Notes under the pieces: generated by a model
What the model saw: only the letters and a program-made list of their open reading frames with translations
What the model was told of the DNA's origin: nothing
Databases searched by the model: none
Program-made: the position numbers and the translations under genes
Source: Stenotrophomonas maltophilia
GTDB lineage: Bacteria; Pseudomonadota; Gammaproteobacteria; Xanthomonadales; Xanthomonadaceae
Assembly (NCBI RefSeq): GCF_003970865.1
Contig: NZ_RXLZ01000031.1
Span: 1 to 54,845 of the forward strand
Length of the DNA stretch: 54,845 nucleotides
Reading direction: 5' to 3'
In this document: one piece after another, positions 43,793 to 54,789 of the stretch
Numbering within the stretch: the stretch's first letter is position 1
Layout of the letters: each line of letters starts with the position of its first letter

Positions 43793-45124
43793 ATGGATGC
43801 TTGGTCCCGTAGTCTCGAGCGCCTCGAAGCGGAGTTCCCGCCGGAAGACGTTCATACCTGGTTGAAGCCACTGCAGGCCGATCTGCGCGTGGACAGCCTG
43901 GTGCTGTATGCACCGAATGCCTTCATCGTCGACCAGGTCCGCGAGCTGTACCTGGCCCGGATCCGCGAACTGCTGGCTCATTTCGCCGGTTTCAGCGACG
44001 TTTTTCTTGAAATCGGCTCGCGCCCGCGTCCCGTGGAGGCGCAGAACGCGCCGGTTTCCACGCCGTCGGCGCATGTGTCCAGCGAACCGCAGGTGCCGTT
44101 CGCCGGCAACCTGGACAACCACTACACGTTCGCCAACTTCGTCGAAGGCCGCAGCAACCAGCTGGGCCTGGCCGCTGCCTTCCAGGCAGCGCAGAAGCCG
44201 GGCGACCGTGCGCACAACCCGCTGCTGCTGTACGGAGGCACCGGCCTGGGCAAGACCCACCTGATGTTCGCCGCCGGCAACGCCATGCGCCAGGCCAATC
44301 CGGGCGCGAAGGTGCTGTACCTGCGTTCGGAACAGTTCTTCAGCGCGATGATCCGGGCCCTGCAGGAAAAGACCATGGATCAGTTCAAGCGCCAGTTCCA
44401 GCAGGTGGACGCGCTGCTGATCGATGACATCCAGTTCTTCGCCGGCAAGGACCGCACGCAGGAAGAGTTCTTCCACACCTTCAACGCACTGTTCGATGGC
44501 AAGCAGCAGATCATCCTGACCTGCGACCGCTATCCGCGCGAAGTCGAAGGCCTGGAAGCGCGCCTGAAGTCGCGGCTTGCCTGGGGCCTGTCGGTCGCGA
44601 TCGAACCGCCGGACTTCGAGACCCGCGCCGCGATCGTGCTGGCCAAGGCACGCGAACGCGGTGCCGAGATTCCCGATGATGTTGCGTTCCTGATCGCCAA
44701 GAAGATGCGCTCCAACGTGCGCGACCTCGAAGGTGCGCTCAATACCCTGACCGCCCGCGCCAACTTCACCGGCCGCGCGATCACCACCGAATTCGCCCAG
44801 GAAACCCTGCGCGACCTGCTGCGCGCCCAGCAGCAGGCGATCAGCATTCCCAACATCCAGAAAACCGTTGCCGACTACTACGGCCTGCAGATCAAGGATC
44901 TGCTGTCGAAGCGTCGGACCCGCTCGCTGGCCCGCCCCCGCCAGGTCGCCATGGCCCTGACCAAGGAACTGACCGAGCACAGCCTGCCCGAGATCGGCGA
45001 CGCCTTTGCCGGTCGCGATCACACCACGGTGCTGCATGCCTGCCGCCAGATCCGGACCCTAATGGAAACCGACGGCAAGCTCCGTGAGGACTGGGACAAG
45101 CTGATCCGGAAGCTGAGCGAATGA
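43793..45124 (+). CDS. dnaA: chromosomal replication initiator protein DnaA
   Basis: A 443-residue initiator that binds DnaA boxes and melts the origin. Domain I is at the N-terminus ([21 protein letters not shown]) and a short linker follows. The AAA+ domain has Walker A GGTGLGKT (148-155) and Walker [10 protein letters not shown] (about 208-216). The C-terminal helix-turn-helix holds the DnaA signature [18 protein letters not shown] use the ATG at 43793; a TTG two codons upstream is in frame but lacks support. First gene of dnaA-dnaN-recF-gyrB. Confidence 0.98.
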   Translation: MDAWSRSLERLEAEFPPEDVHTWLKPLQADLRVDSLVLYAPNAFIVDQVRELYLARIRELLAHFAGFSDVFLEIGSRPRPVEAQNAPVSTPSAHVSSEPQVPFAGNLDNHYTFANFVEGRSNQLGLAAAFQAAQKPGDRAHNPLLLYGGTGLGKTHLMFAAGNAMRQANPGAKVLYLRSEQFFSAMIRALQEKTMDQFKRQFQQVDALLIDDIQFFAGKDRTQEEFFHTFNALFDGKQQIILTCDRYPREVEGLEARLKSRLAWGLSVAIEPPDFETRAAIVLAKARERGAEIPDDVAFLIAKKMRSNVRDLEGALNTLTARANFTGRAITTEFAQETLRDLLRAQQQAISIPNIQKTVADYYGLQIKDLLSKRRTRSLARPRQVAMALTKELTEHSLPEIGDAFAGRDHTTVLHACRQIRTLMETDGKLREDWDKLIRKLSE

Positions 45125-45399
45125 TGCACGGATGCCGATGAGGCGTCATCGCACAAAACGGTGCAGAATCCGGTAGCAAGCGCGGGACACGTTGTGGATA
45201 AAAAAGGCGTCTGAAATCGCGTCGGATTTATCCACAGCTTTCCCCACCCCCTGGGGGGCGGTAATACAGAGGGTTTCGAGGTCTGAAATTCTTTTATTTA
45301 CAAAGACTTAGCGTTGTTTTCCAGCGATTCTGTCTCTACCAGCACCACCAAGCTTTTGATTTATTCCACATTTTTTAAAGCATAGGGGCACGGAACCAC
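45125..45399. other. candidate oriC: dnaA-dnaN intergenic region
   Basis: The 275 bp spacer contains two perfect DnaA boxes in opposite orientation, TGTGGATAA at 45193-45201 and TTATCCACA at 45228-45236, a looser site near 45362-45370, and an AT-rich tract (about 45285-45315 and 45355-45380) that could unwind. In Xanthomonads the origin has been placed beside dnaA-dnaN. The dnaN promoter must also lie here. Confidence 0.7.
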
Positions 45400-46500
45400 A
45401 TGCGTTTCACACTGCAGCGCGAAGCCTTTCTCAAGCCGTTGGCACAGGTCGTCAACGTGGTCGAACGCCGCCAGACCCTTCCGGTTCTGGCCAATTTCCT
45501 GGTCCAGGTGCAGAACGGCCAGCTGTCGCTGACCGGTACCGACCTGGAAGTGGAGATGGTGTCGCGGATCGCGGTTGAAGATGCCCAGGACGGCGAAACC
45601 ACCATCCCCGCCCGCAAGCTGTTCGAGATCATCCGTGCCCTGCCCGACGGCAGCCGGATCACCGTCTCGCAGACCGGTGACAAGATCACCGTGCAGGCTG
45701 GCCGCAGCCGCTTCACTCTGGCGACCCTGCCCTCCAACGACTTCCCGTCGGTGGACGAAGTGGAAGCCACCGAGCGCGTGGCCATCGGCGAAGCGACCCT
45801 GAAGGAGCTGATCGAGCGCACTGCGTTCGCGATGGCCCAGCAGGACGTGCGCTACTACCTCAACGGCCTGCTGTTCGACCTGCGCGGTGATGCCCTGCGT
45901 ACCGTTGCCACCGACGGCCACCGCCTGGCGCTGTGCGAAACCGACCTGGCCAAGCCGAGCGGTTCCAAGCGCCAGATCATCGTGCCGCGCAAGGGCGTGA
46001 CCGAACTGCAGCGCCTGCTGGAGAGCGGTGATCGCGAGATCGAACTGGAAGTCGGCCGTAGCCACGTCCGCGTCAAGCGCGACGATGTCACCTTCACCTC
46101 GAAGCTGATCGACGGCCGTTTCCCGGATTACGAAGCGGTGATCCCGATCGGTGCCGACCGCGAAGTGAAGGTTGATCGTGAAGCACTGCGTGCCTCGCTG
46201 CAGCGCGCCGCGATCCTGTCCAACGAGAAGTACCGCGGCATCCGCGTGGAAGTCTCGCCGGGCAACCTGAAGATCAGCGCGCACAACCCGGAACAGGAAG
46301 AAGCCCAGGAAGAGATCGAAGCCGACACCACGGTCAGCGATCTGGCCATCGGCTTCAACGTGAACTATCTGCTGGATGCCCTGTCTGCCCTGCGCGACGA
46401 GGAAGTCATCATCCAGCTGCGCGACTCCAATTCCTCGGCGCTGGTGCGTGAATCCAGCAGCGAGAAGTCGCGCCACGTGGTGATGCCGCTGCGTCTCTGA
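45400..46500 (+). CDS. dnaN: DNA polymerase III sliding clamp, beta subunit
   Basis: A 366-residue beta clamp beginning MRFTLQREAFLKPLAQVVNVVERRQTLPVLANFLV and ending VMPLRL, the standard C-terminus. It has three repeated clamp domains and the normal length. It encircles DNA and tethers polymerases and repair enzymes. It is followed 9 bp later by a parS-like site and then a strong terminator, so transcription of recF probably starts separately. Confidence 0.98.
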   Translation: MRFTLQREAFLKPLAQVVNVVERRQTLPVLANFLVQVQNGQLSLTGTDLEVEMVSRIAVEDAQDGETTIPARKLFEIIRALPDGSRITVSQTGDKITVQAGRSRFTLATLPSNDFPSVDEVEATERVAIGEATLKELIERTAFAMAQQDVRYYLNGLLFDLRGDALRTVATDGHRLALCETDLAKPSGSKRQIIVPRKGVTELQRLLESGDREIELEVGRSHVRVKRDDVTFTSKLIDGRFPDYEAVIPIGADREVKVDREALRASLQRAAILSNEKYRGIRVEVSPGNLKISAHNPEQEEAQEEIEADTTVSDLAIGFNVNYLLDALSALRDEEVIIQLRDSNSSALVRESSSEKSRHVVMPLRL

Positions 46501-46508
46501 CAGCAGCC

Positions 46509-46524
46509 TGTTCCACGTGGAACC
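46509..46524. promoter_or_regulatory. parS-like site 1
   Basis: TGTTCCACGTGGAACC matches the ParB-binding parS form known from pseudomonads and related gammaproteobacteria. It lies 9 bp after the dnaN stop. Confidence 0.8.
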
Positions 46525-46530
46525 GAAGGA

Positions 46531-46561
46531 CGCCCGGGATCTTCCCGGGCGTTTTTTTTTT
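46531..46561 (+). terminator. Rho-independent terminator of dnaN
   Basis: The stem CGCCCGGGA/TCCCGGGCG has a TCT loop, followed by about ten T residues. Confidence 0.9.
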
Positions 46562-46564
46562 GCA

Positions 46565-46580
46565 GGTTCCACGTGGAGCA
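46565..46580. promoter_or_regulatory. parS-like site 2
   Basis: GGTTCCACGTGGAGCA differs from TGTTCCACGTGGAACA at two positions. It lies directly after the dnaN terminator, 56 bp from site 1. Confidence 0.65.
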
Positions 46581-47494
46581 TCGGGATCGCTGGATCTCCA
46601 CGTCTGTGTGAACGGCTTCCCCGAGATTGCTGGCTGCCGATTGATCCTGGCTAGCCTCCCGATGCAATTGTCCTGAGCGATTGGAGCCCAGGTTGCTTGC
46701 TCGGGCGCTGTCCAGCCACCTTCGATCTTGTAGACAGTACTGGGTCTTCAGACCTGATTGCATTTACCCCGAACAGGCCGGATGCATCAAGCAGATCGCA
46801 GGGCGCAACGCTGCGGTTGCTTCATCTGCAGACGTCACTGTCCACAGGCTTGGTTGGGGCCGAATCAGGGCTAGCCTAGCTTCTAAATCTGGGTATAAAT
46901 CTAAAGCATGGTGGTGATGGTAGGGCCAGATTTCGTGGAAAAATGCATTATCTAATTGATTTTTAAAAGATTTATGCACATGAAACCCCCTGTATAGAGG
47001 CCCCTCAGGCTGGGGGGGAACCTGTGGATAGTTTCCAAGGCCGGGCAAAAGGGCTTTTTTATCCACAGTTTGCCCATACCTTGTGTATAAGTCATACAGA
47101 CCGGCTGTGGACAGCGTGAAACGACCGGCTCGAATTCTTTGAAATCTGTGGAACCCTCCAGGGCATCGCATCGTAGATTTCAAGAAATCTGCGCGGAGTT
47201 CGCGCAATCCACCGCGGGGGCGCTTGGCGATACTCGTGGAATGAGGCTGAAATCGCTGAAATCTGATGGCCTGTACCCTGCGCCGCCGCTCAGAATTCAA
47301 GGATTCCCGGGCATATCCAGACCCAGGCGAGCCCAGGTGAGGGAGCGCCACCACGTGGAACACGCGTAGGGTTGCCAGGCGGAGGCTTCAGCACAGTGGC
47401 GATGTCTGGCGCGGCACGGCTGGCTTGACCGATGCAGTAAGCTGATGGATTCCCTGCCCCTCTACCGCCTTGTGCGGATGGTCTTTCGCGCCCC
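46581..47494. other. dnaN-recF spacer, about 0.9 kb, non-coding, with DnaA boxes and AT-rich core
   Basis: I see no convincing gene here. It holds DnaA boxes: TTATGCACA (46972, one mismatch), TGTGGATAG (47023, one), TTATCCACA (47059, perfect), TGTGTATAA (47082, one) and TGTGGACAG (47106, two). An AT-rich tract spans about 46940-46980, including a TTTTTAAAAGATTTATG stretch. GC content is visibly lower than in the rest of the window. It may be part of the replication origin or a DnaA-titrating site. The recF promoter is also expected here. Confidence 0.65.
47347..47362. promoter_or_regulatory. parS-like site 3 (half-degenerate)
   Basis: CCACGTGGAACA preserves the centre and right arm of parS, but the four bases of the left arm do not match. 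It is 133 bp before the recF start. Confidence 0.4.
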
Positions 47495-48589
47495 ATGCAG
47501 ATCCGCCGCCTCGCCTTGCATCAACTGCGTCGTTTCAGTGCGGTGGACCTGTCGCCCCAGCCGGGATTGAACCTGCTGACCGGCGACAACGGTGCCGGCA
47601 AGACCAGCGTGCTCGAAGCCCTGCACCTGATGGCCTATGGGCGCAGCTTCCGTGGCCGGGTGCGCGACGGTCTGGTGCGGCAGGGCCAGGAAGCGCTGGA
47701 AATCTTCGTGGAATGGGACGAACAGCGTGCCAATCACCCGCCGCACCGCCGAAAAGCCGGGCTGCGCCACAGTGGCCAGGACTGGAAGGGGCGATTGGAC
47801 GGCGAAGATGTCGCGCAGCTGGGCAATCTCTGCGCAGCGCTGGCCGTGGTGACGTTCGAACCCGGGAGCCATGCACTGGTCAGTGGCGGTGGCGAACCCC
47901 GCCGCCGCTTCCTCGATTGGGGCTTGTTCCACGTGGAACCGGATTTTCTATCCCTGTGGCGCCGCTACTCCCGGGCGCTGAAGCAGCGCAATGCCCTGCT
48001 CAAGCAGGGTGGGCCGTCGCGGATGCTCGATACCTGGGATCACGAGCTGGCCGAGGCCGGGGAACCGCTGACCAGCCGCCGCCAGCACTATCTGGAGCGT
48101 CTGCAGCAGCGCACGGTGGCCTTGGCCGCCAGCCTGGCTCCGCAGCTGGGTATCCAGGGATTGGAACTGAGCCCCGGTTGGCGGCGGCATGAGCTTCCCT
48201 TGGCCGATGCCCTGCTTCTGGCCCGGGAACGTGACCGGCAGGCCGGGTATACCTCGGTCGGCCCGCACCGGGCGGACTGGAGTGTGGATTTCCACAGCAT
48301 CCCGGGGCGTGATGCGCTGTCCCGCGGCCAGGCCAAGCTGACGGCATTGGCCTGCCTGCTGGCACAGGCCGAGGACTATGCGGAACAGCGAGGCGAATGG
48401 CCGGTGATCGCGTTGGACGATCTGGCCTCGGAGCTGGATCGCACCCATCAGGCGCGGGTACTGGAGCGCCTGCTCAATGGACCGGCACAGATCTTCATTA
48501 CCGCCACCGAAACCCCGGCGGCGCTGCAGGAACTGACCCACATCGCCCGGTTCCACGTGGAACATGCACAGATCGTGGCTGTGCCATAG
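47495..48589 (+). CDS. recF: DNA replication and repair protein RecF
   Basis: A 364-residue SMC-like ATPase that helps RecOR load RecA at gaps. Walker [15 protein letters not shown] is at about 29-42, the signature LSRGQAKL and Walker [13 protein letters not shown] near the C-terminus. The start [15 protein letters not shown] is typical. Two parS-like sites lie within the coding sequence and are read as FHVEP and FHVEH. It is followed by gyrB after 112 bp. Confidence 0.96.
   Translation: MQIRRLALHQLRRFSAVDLSPQPGLNLLTGDNGAGKTSVLEALHLMAYGRSFRGRVRDGLVRQGQEALEIFVEWDEQRANHPPHRRKAGLRHSGQDWKGRLDGEDVAQLGNLCAALAVVTFEPGSHALVSGGGEPRRRFLDWGLFHVEPDFLSLWRRYSRALKQRNALLKQGGPSRMLDTWDHELAEAGEPLTSRRQHYLERLQQRTVALAASLAPQLGIQGLELSPGWRRHELPLADALLLARERDRQAGYTSVGPHRADWSVDFHSIPGRDALSRGQAKLTALACLLAQAEDYAEQRGEWPVIALDDLASELDRTHQARVLERLLNGPAQIFITATETPAALQELTHIARFHVEHAQIVAVP
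47925..47940. promoter_or_regulatory. parS-like site 4, inside recF
   Basis: TGTTCCACGTGGAACC is identical to site 1. It lies in frame within recF and encodes part of LFHVEP. Confidence 0.8.
48549..48564. promoter_or_regulatory. parS-like site 5, near the recF 3' end
   Basis: GGTTCCACGTGGAACA has one mismatch, at the first base. It encodes part of RFHVEH, about 25 bases before the recF stop. Confidence 0.75.
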
Positions 48590-48618
48590 TGGGCACACCA
48601 GGGCCGCTCGACCCCGGC

Positions 48619-51161
<2,543 letters not shown>

Positions 51162-51228
51162 CACAATCGGGACACGGCCGGTGCGCGGGGAGGCGCGCCG
51201 GCCTTCGACTCTTGAACGCAGGTACCTG

Positions 51229-52074
51229 ATGTCCGCATCCGCCCCGGTTTCCGCTCCGCCCCCGGTTCCGCCGGCTTCTGCCGCGCCGCGTGCCGTTTCG
51301 CCGTTGGCGGGGTTCTTCATCGACCTGGGCATCGCCGCTGTCACCCTGTTCGGCCTGAGCCTGATCAGCGGCCTGCTGTGGGGCCTGTACCGTGGCGTGG
51401 TGGTCGGTTACGCGAACGCGCAGGCTGGCGCTGGCGCACCCGACGCCAGTTCGGTAGCGGCGTCACTGGGCCAGCCCGGCGCGCTTGCGCAGATTCTCAT
51501 GGCGCTGTTTGCCACCGGCGGTGCCGCGTTGCTGCTGTACTTCTGGCGACGGCCGGCCAACGCCGCCGAGCGCCACGCGTCGCGCCAGGCGCTGCGCCGT
51601 CCCTCCACCTGGGGCTGGACCCTGCTGGTGGCGACCCTGATCGTGCTCGGCAGCAATGGCATCGCCTTCCTGGCCAAGCAGTTCGGCATCGAGCCGGTCC
51701 CCACCAACCTGGCGCTGATGCAGAGCGCGATCGCGCGCTTTCCCTTGTTCCTGGTGTTGTTCGCGGTGGTGCTGGCACCGGCCTACGAGGAGCTGCTGTT
51801 CCGCCGCGTGCTGTTTGGCCGCCTGTGGAAGGCCGGGCGCCCGTGGCTGGGCGTGGTACTGAGCAGCCTTGCTTTCGCCCTGATCCATGAAATTCCTGGC
51901 ACCAGCGCCAACGGCCCGGCCGAAATCGCGCAGCTGTGGCTGGTCTACGGCGGCATGGGTGCCGCGTTCTGCTGGTTGTACCAGCGCACCGGAACGCTCT
52001 GGGCCGCGATCACCGCGCACGCGCTGAACAACGGTGTGGCACTTGCCGCGCTTGTGTTCTTCGGGGCAACGTAA
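51229..52074 (+). CDS. CPBP (CAAX-type) intramembrane metalloprotease
   Basis: 281 residues with a Pro/Ala-rich cytoplasmic start and about seven membrane segments. The CPBP/Abi motifs are present: YEELLFRRVLFG (Glu-Glu and Arg), FALIHE and ITAHALNN. Bacterial members are probable intramembrane proteases with mostly unknown substrates; some give immunity to bacteriocins. The ATG at 51229 was chosen because upstream codons lie in the gyrB-linked spacer. It is 67 bp after gyrB on the same strand. Confidence 0.88.
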   Translation: MSASAPVSAPPPVPPASAAPRAVSPLAGFFIDLGIAAVTLFGLSLISGLLWGLYRGVVVGYANAQAGAGAPDASSVAASLGQPGALAQILMALFATGGAALLLYFWRRPANAAERHASRQALRRPSTWGWTLLVATLIVLGSNGIAFLAKQFGIEPVPTNLALMQSAIARFPLFLVLFAVVLAPAYEELLFRRVLFGRLWKAGRPWLGVVLSSLAFALIHEIPGTSANGPAEIAQLWLVYGGMGAAFCWLYQRTGTLWAAITAHALNNGVALAALVFFGAT

Positions 52075-52145
52075 CGCCGTGTCCGCTTGACGAAAGATTA
52101 AGCCGCTACGCTACACACTGCGCATATGAACACGGGGGTGGATCC

Positions 52146-52952
52146 ATGAAACAACTGCTGCTGGCCCTTGTCATCACCACCCTGGTCAGCGCCTGCGCGA
52201 CCACGACCTCCCCTACCGGCCGCCGGCAGATGGTGGGCGGGGTGTCGCAGGCGCAGCTGGACCAGCTCGGCGCACAGGCGTTCGCCGAAACCAAGCAGAA
52301 GGAAAAGATCAGCACCGACGGCCGCCAGAACGGTTACGTGCAGTGCGTGGTCAACGCCCTGGTCGCGCAGTTGCCACCTCAATACCGTGGCGTACGGTGG
52401 GAGACGGCCGTGTTCGTCGACAAGGAGCCCAACGCCTTCGCCCTGCCCGGCGGCAAGGTCGGTGTGAACACCGGCATCTTCACCGTCGCCAAGAACCAGG
52501 ATCAGCTGGCTGCCGTAATCGGCCATGAAATCGGCCACGTCATCGCCCGCCACCACGAAGAGCGCATCACCCGGCAGATGGGTGCGCAGACCGGGCTGGC
52601 CGTGCTCGGCGCGCTGGCCGGCGCGGCCTACGGTGAAGGCGCTGCCAGCACCGTCAACCAGCTCGGTGGCATGGGCGCGCAGACCGCTTTCCTGTTGCCC
52701 GGTTCACGCACCCAGGAAAGCGAGGCCGACGTGATCGGCCAGCGACTGATGGCCCAGGCCGGTTTCAACCCGGCGCAGGCGGTCGATCTGTGGCAGAACA
52801 TGATGGCCGCCAGTGGCGGTCGCAGCCCGCAATGGCTGTCCACCCACCCCGATCCAGCCAACCGAATCCAGGAACTGCGACGCGATGCACCGGGGCTGAC
52901 GCCGGTCTATCAGCAGGCGCAGGCGGCCGGGATGCGGCCAAAGTGCGGATGA
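52146..52952 (+). CDS. M48-family zinc metallopeptidase lipoprotein (LoiP/BepA type)
   Basis: 268 residues. The lipoprotein signal ends VSAC (Cys17). The catalytic zinc motif HEIGH is at 127-131, with the third ligand in QESEAD. Members act at the outer membrane in quality control of proteins such as LptD or in peptide breakdown. A Shine-Dalgarno-like GGGGTGGA precedes the ATG. The frame runs further upstream, but those codons overlap the CPBP gene in another frame. Confidence 0.93.
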   Translation: MKQLLLALVITTLVSACATTTSPTGRRQMVGGVSQAQLDQLGAQAFAETKQKEKISTDGRQNGYVQCVVNALVAQLPPQYRGVRWETAVFVDKEPNAFALPGGKVGVNTGIFTVAKNQDQLAAVIGHEIGHVIARHHEERITRQMGAQTGLAVLGALAGAAYGEGAASTVNQLGGMGAQTAFLLPGSRTQESEADVIGQRLMAQAGFNPAQAVDLWQNMMAASGGRSPQWLSTHPDPANRIQELRRDAPGLTPVYQQAQAAGMRPKCG

Positions 52953-53084
52953 GTGCGCATTTCTATGCTGTATTGCAGCACATAAAACGATTTCTCACGC
53001 CATCTGTTTCTGATACGTTTGGCGGCTCAGATTTTTCTGACAGTCCGACTTTGCCGCTATCCGGCGGTTCGATCGAGGTGAACG

Positions 53085-54272
53085 ATGATTTTCCGTAACC
53101 ACAAAGCTGTACTTTCCGTCCTCGTCGCGACCGCCCTGACCGGCGCCGTGGTCACCGATGCCTTCGCGCAGTCCTCGCGTTCCTCCGAGCGTGGCAACCG
53201 CGGCGGCAAGCAGGCCAAGGCCGAAGCGCTGTACCCGAACGCGACCCGTGAAGAGCCGACCGTCAAGGCATCGGCCAAGCTGGGCAGCAAGCTGCAGAAG
53301 ATGATCGACAGCTACAACAAGGAAAAGTTCCCGGAGACGCGCACGCAGGCCGACGCGATCCTGGCTGACAGCGCCGCGAACGAGTACGACAAGTCGCTGG
53401 CCGCGCAGCTGGCCTCGCAGGCCGCCTACCAGACCGATGACACCCCGGCTGCCGTTGCCTACCTGAAGCAGGTCCTGCAGTTCAACGGCCTGGACAACAA
53501 CGGCCACTTCCAGTCGATGCTGATGCTGGGCCAGCTGCAGCTGCAGGAAGACCAGACCGCCGAAGGCCTGGCGACCCTGGACAAGTACTTCGCCGAGAGC
53601 AAGTCGACCAAGCCGGAAGAACTGATCGCCAAGGGCCAGGCGCTGTACCAGCTGGAGCGCTACCAGGAAGCGATCCCGGTGCTGAAGCAGGCCATCGCCG
53701 GCGCCGCCGAACCGAAGGACAACTGGAACCAACTGCTGATGGCGGCCCTCTCCGAAGCCGGCCAGTCCGGTGAAGCGGTGAAGGAAGCCGAGGCACTGGC
53801 CGCCAAGAACCCGAACGACAAGAAGGCCCAGCTGAACCTGGCCAGCATGTACATGCAGGCCGATCAGATGGAGAAGGCTGCCGCGGTGATGGACAAGCTG
53901 CGCAGCAGCGGCCAGCTCACCGAAGAGCGCGAGTACAAGCAGCTGTACTCAATCTATGCCAACACCGAACACAAGGAAAAGGACGTCATCGCGGTCATCA
54001 ACGAAGGGTTGCAGAAGGGCATCCTGAAGCCGGACTACCAGGTCTACCTGGCGCTGGCCCAGTCCTACTACTACTCCGACCAGGTGCCGCAGGCGATCGA
54101 TGCGTGGCAGAAGGCTGCCCCGCTGTCCAAGGACGGTGAGACCTACCTGAACCTGGCACGCGTCCTGCATGCCGAAGGTCGCATCCCGGAGGCCAAGCAG
54201 GCCGCCCAGCAGGCGCTGGCGAAGGGTGTGAAGAACCAGGCTGATGCCAAAAAAATCATCAACCTGAAGTAA
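53085..54272 (+). CDS. secreted tetratricopeptide-repeat protein
   Basis: 395 residues with a Sec signal peptide (MIFRNHKAVLSVLVATALTGAVV, cleavage near AFAQ) and several TPR units across residues 65-385, for example PEELIAKGQALYQLERYQEAIPVLKQAI. A good Shine-Dalgarno (GAGGTGA) lies 5 bases before the ATG. It lies just ahead of tonB, a placement common in Xanthomonads, and may act in the periplasm with the TonB system, though no direct evidence is in the sequence. Confidence 0.88.
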   Translation: MIFRNHKAVLSVLVATALTGAVVTDAFAQSSRSSERGNRGGKQAKAEALYPNATREEPTVKASAKLGSKLQKMIDSYNKEKFPETRTQADAILADSAANEYDKSLAAQLASQAAYQTDDTPAAVAYLKQVLQFNGLDNNGHFQSMLMLGQLQLQEDQTAEGLATLDKYFAESKSTKPEELIAKGQALYQLERYQEAIPVLKQAIAGAAEPKDNWNQLLMAALSEAGQSGEAVKEAEALAAKNPNDKKAQLNLASMYMQADQMEKAAAVMDKLRSSGQLTEEREYKQLYSIYANTEHKEKDVIAVINEGLQKGILKPDYQVYLALAQSYYYSDQVPQAIDAWQKAAPLSKDGETYLNLARVLHAEGRIPEAKQAAQQALAKGVKNQADAKKIINLK

Positions 54273-54301
54273 GTAGGAATAACGCCTGAATGCCTGCACA
54301 G

Positions 54302-54332
54302 TTGATGCGCAGGCGCTCAGGATTGGTATAAG
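54302..54332 (+). promoter_or_regulatory. possible tonB promoter
   Basis: TTGATG (54302-54307) and TATAAG (54327-54332) are 19 bp apart, with TGG just before the -10 giving an extended -10. It is 84 bp before the tonB ATG. Spacing is longer than ideal. Confidence 0.35.
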
Positions 54333-54415
54333 CTTGGAGGTTCCTGCGGTGTCATGCACCGCTGATCAGGGATTCCGCCCCCGGCATCCCGGCCCCACTA
54401 TTGAGCTCTTGGCGC

Positions 54416-54721
54416 ATGACGGAACAACTAGTCGTTCACCGGTACGAACAACCCGATGACAAGGGGCTGAGCTGGCCTCGCATCGTCGGCATCGCGTTTG
54501 TAATTGCCCTGCATCTGGCCGCGTTCATGATGCTCCTGATCCCCGCCGTGGCTCCCAAGGCCGTGGCTGAGAAGGAGCGCAACGTCATGGTGACCATCGT
54601 CGACGCCCCGCCGCCGCCGCCCCCGCCTCGCCCGCCCCCCCCCCCGACGGTAACCCCACCCCCCCCTGTGAAGAATCTTTCACGGCGAAAACGTCCGCGG
54701 TGCCCTCGCCCGCCCGGGGCC
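54416..54721 (+). pseudogene. tonB: energy transducer TonB, N-terminal part only, reading frame decayed
   Basis: The start MTEQLVVHRYEQPDDKGLSWPR is followed by one membrane anchor (IVGIAFVIALHLAAFMMLL) and the beginning of the Pro-rich spacer (VDAPPPPPPP), as in TonB. After about residue 75 the frame no longer reads as a Pro/Lys/Glu spacer: it shows VKNLSRRKRPRCPRPP and then enters a pure G/C homopolymer. The C-terminal domain that touches TonB-dependent receptors is missing, and exbB/exbD do not follow. I think this is base-calling or assembly failure and not a real mutation. Confidence 0.7.
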
Positions 54722-54750
54722 GGGGGGGGGGGGGGCCCCCCCCCCCCCCC
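54722..54750. other. G14C15 homopolymer, probable assembly artefact
   Basis: Fourteen G are followed directly by fifteen C. Nothing similar occurs elsewhere in the window. It sits exactly at the junction between tonB and an unrelated gene start. Confidence 0.8.
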
Positions 54751-54789
54751 GGCCGGCGATCATCGGCCACGCATACGAAGGCACTCCAG

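Noticed and set aside
46764..47363. Minus-strand open frame of 199 codons in the dnaN-recF spacer
   Set aside because: It crosses the DnaA boxes and a parS-like site, has a mixed, domain-free translation and no Shine-Dalgarno. I treat the spacer as non-coding.
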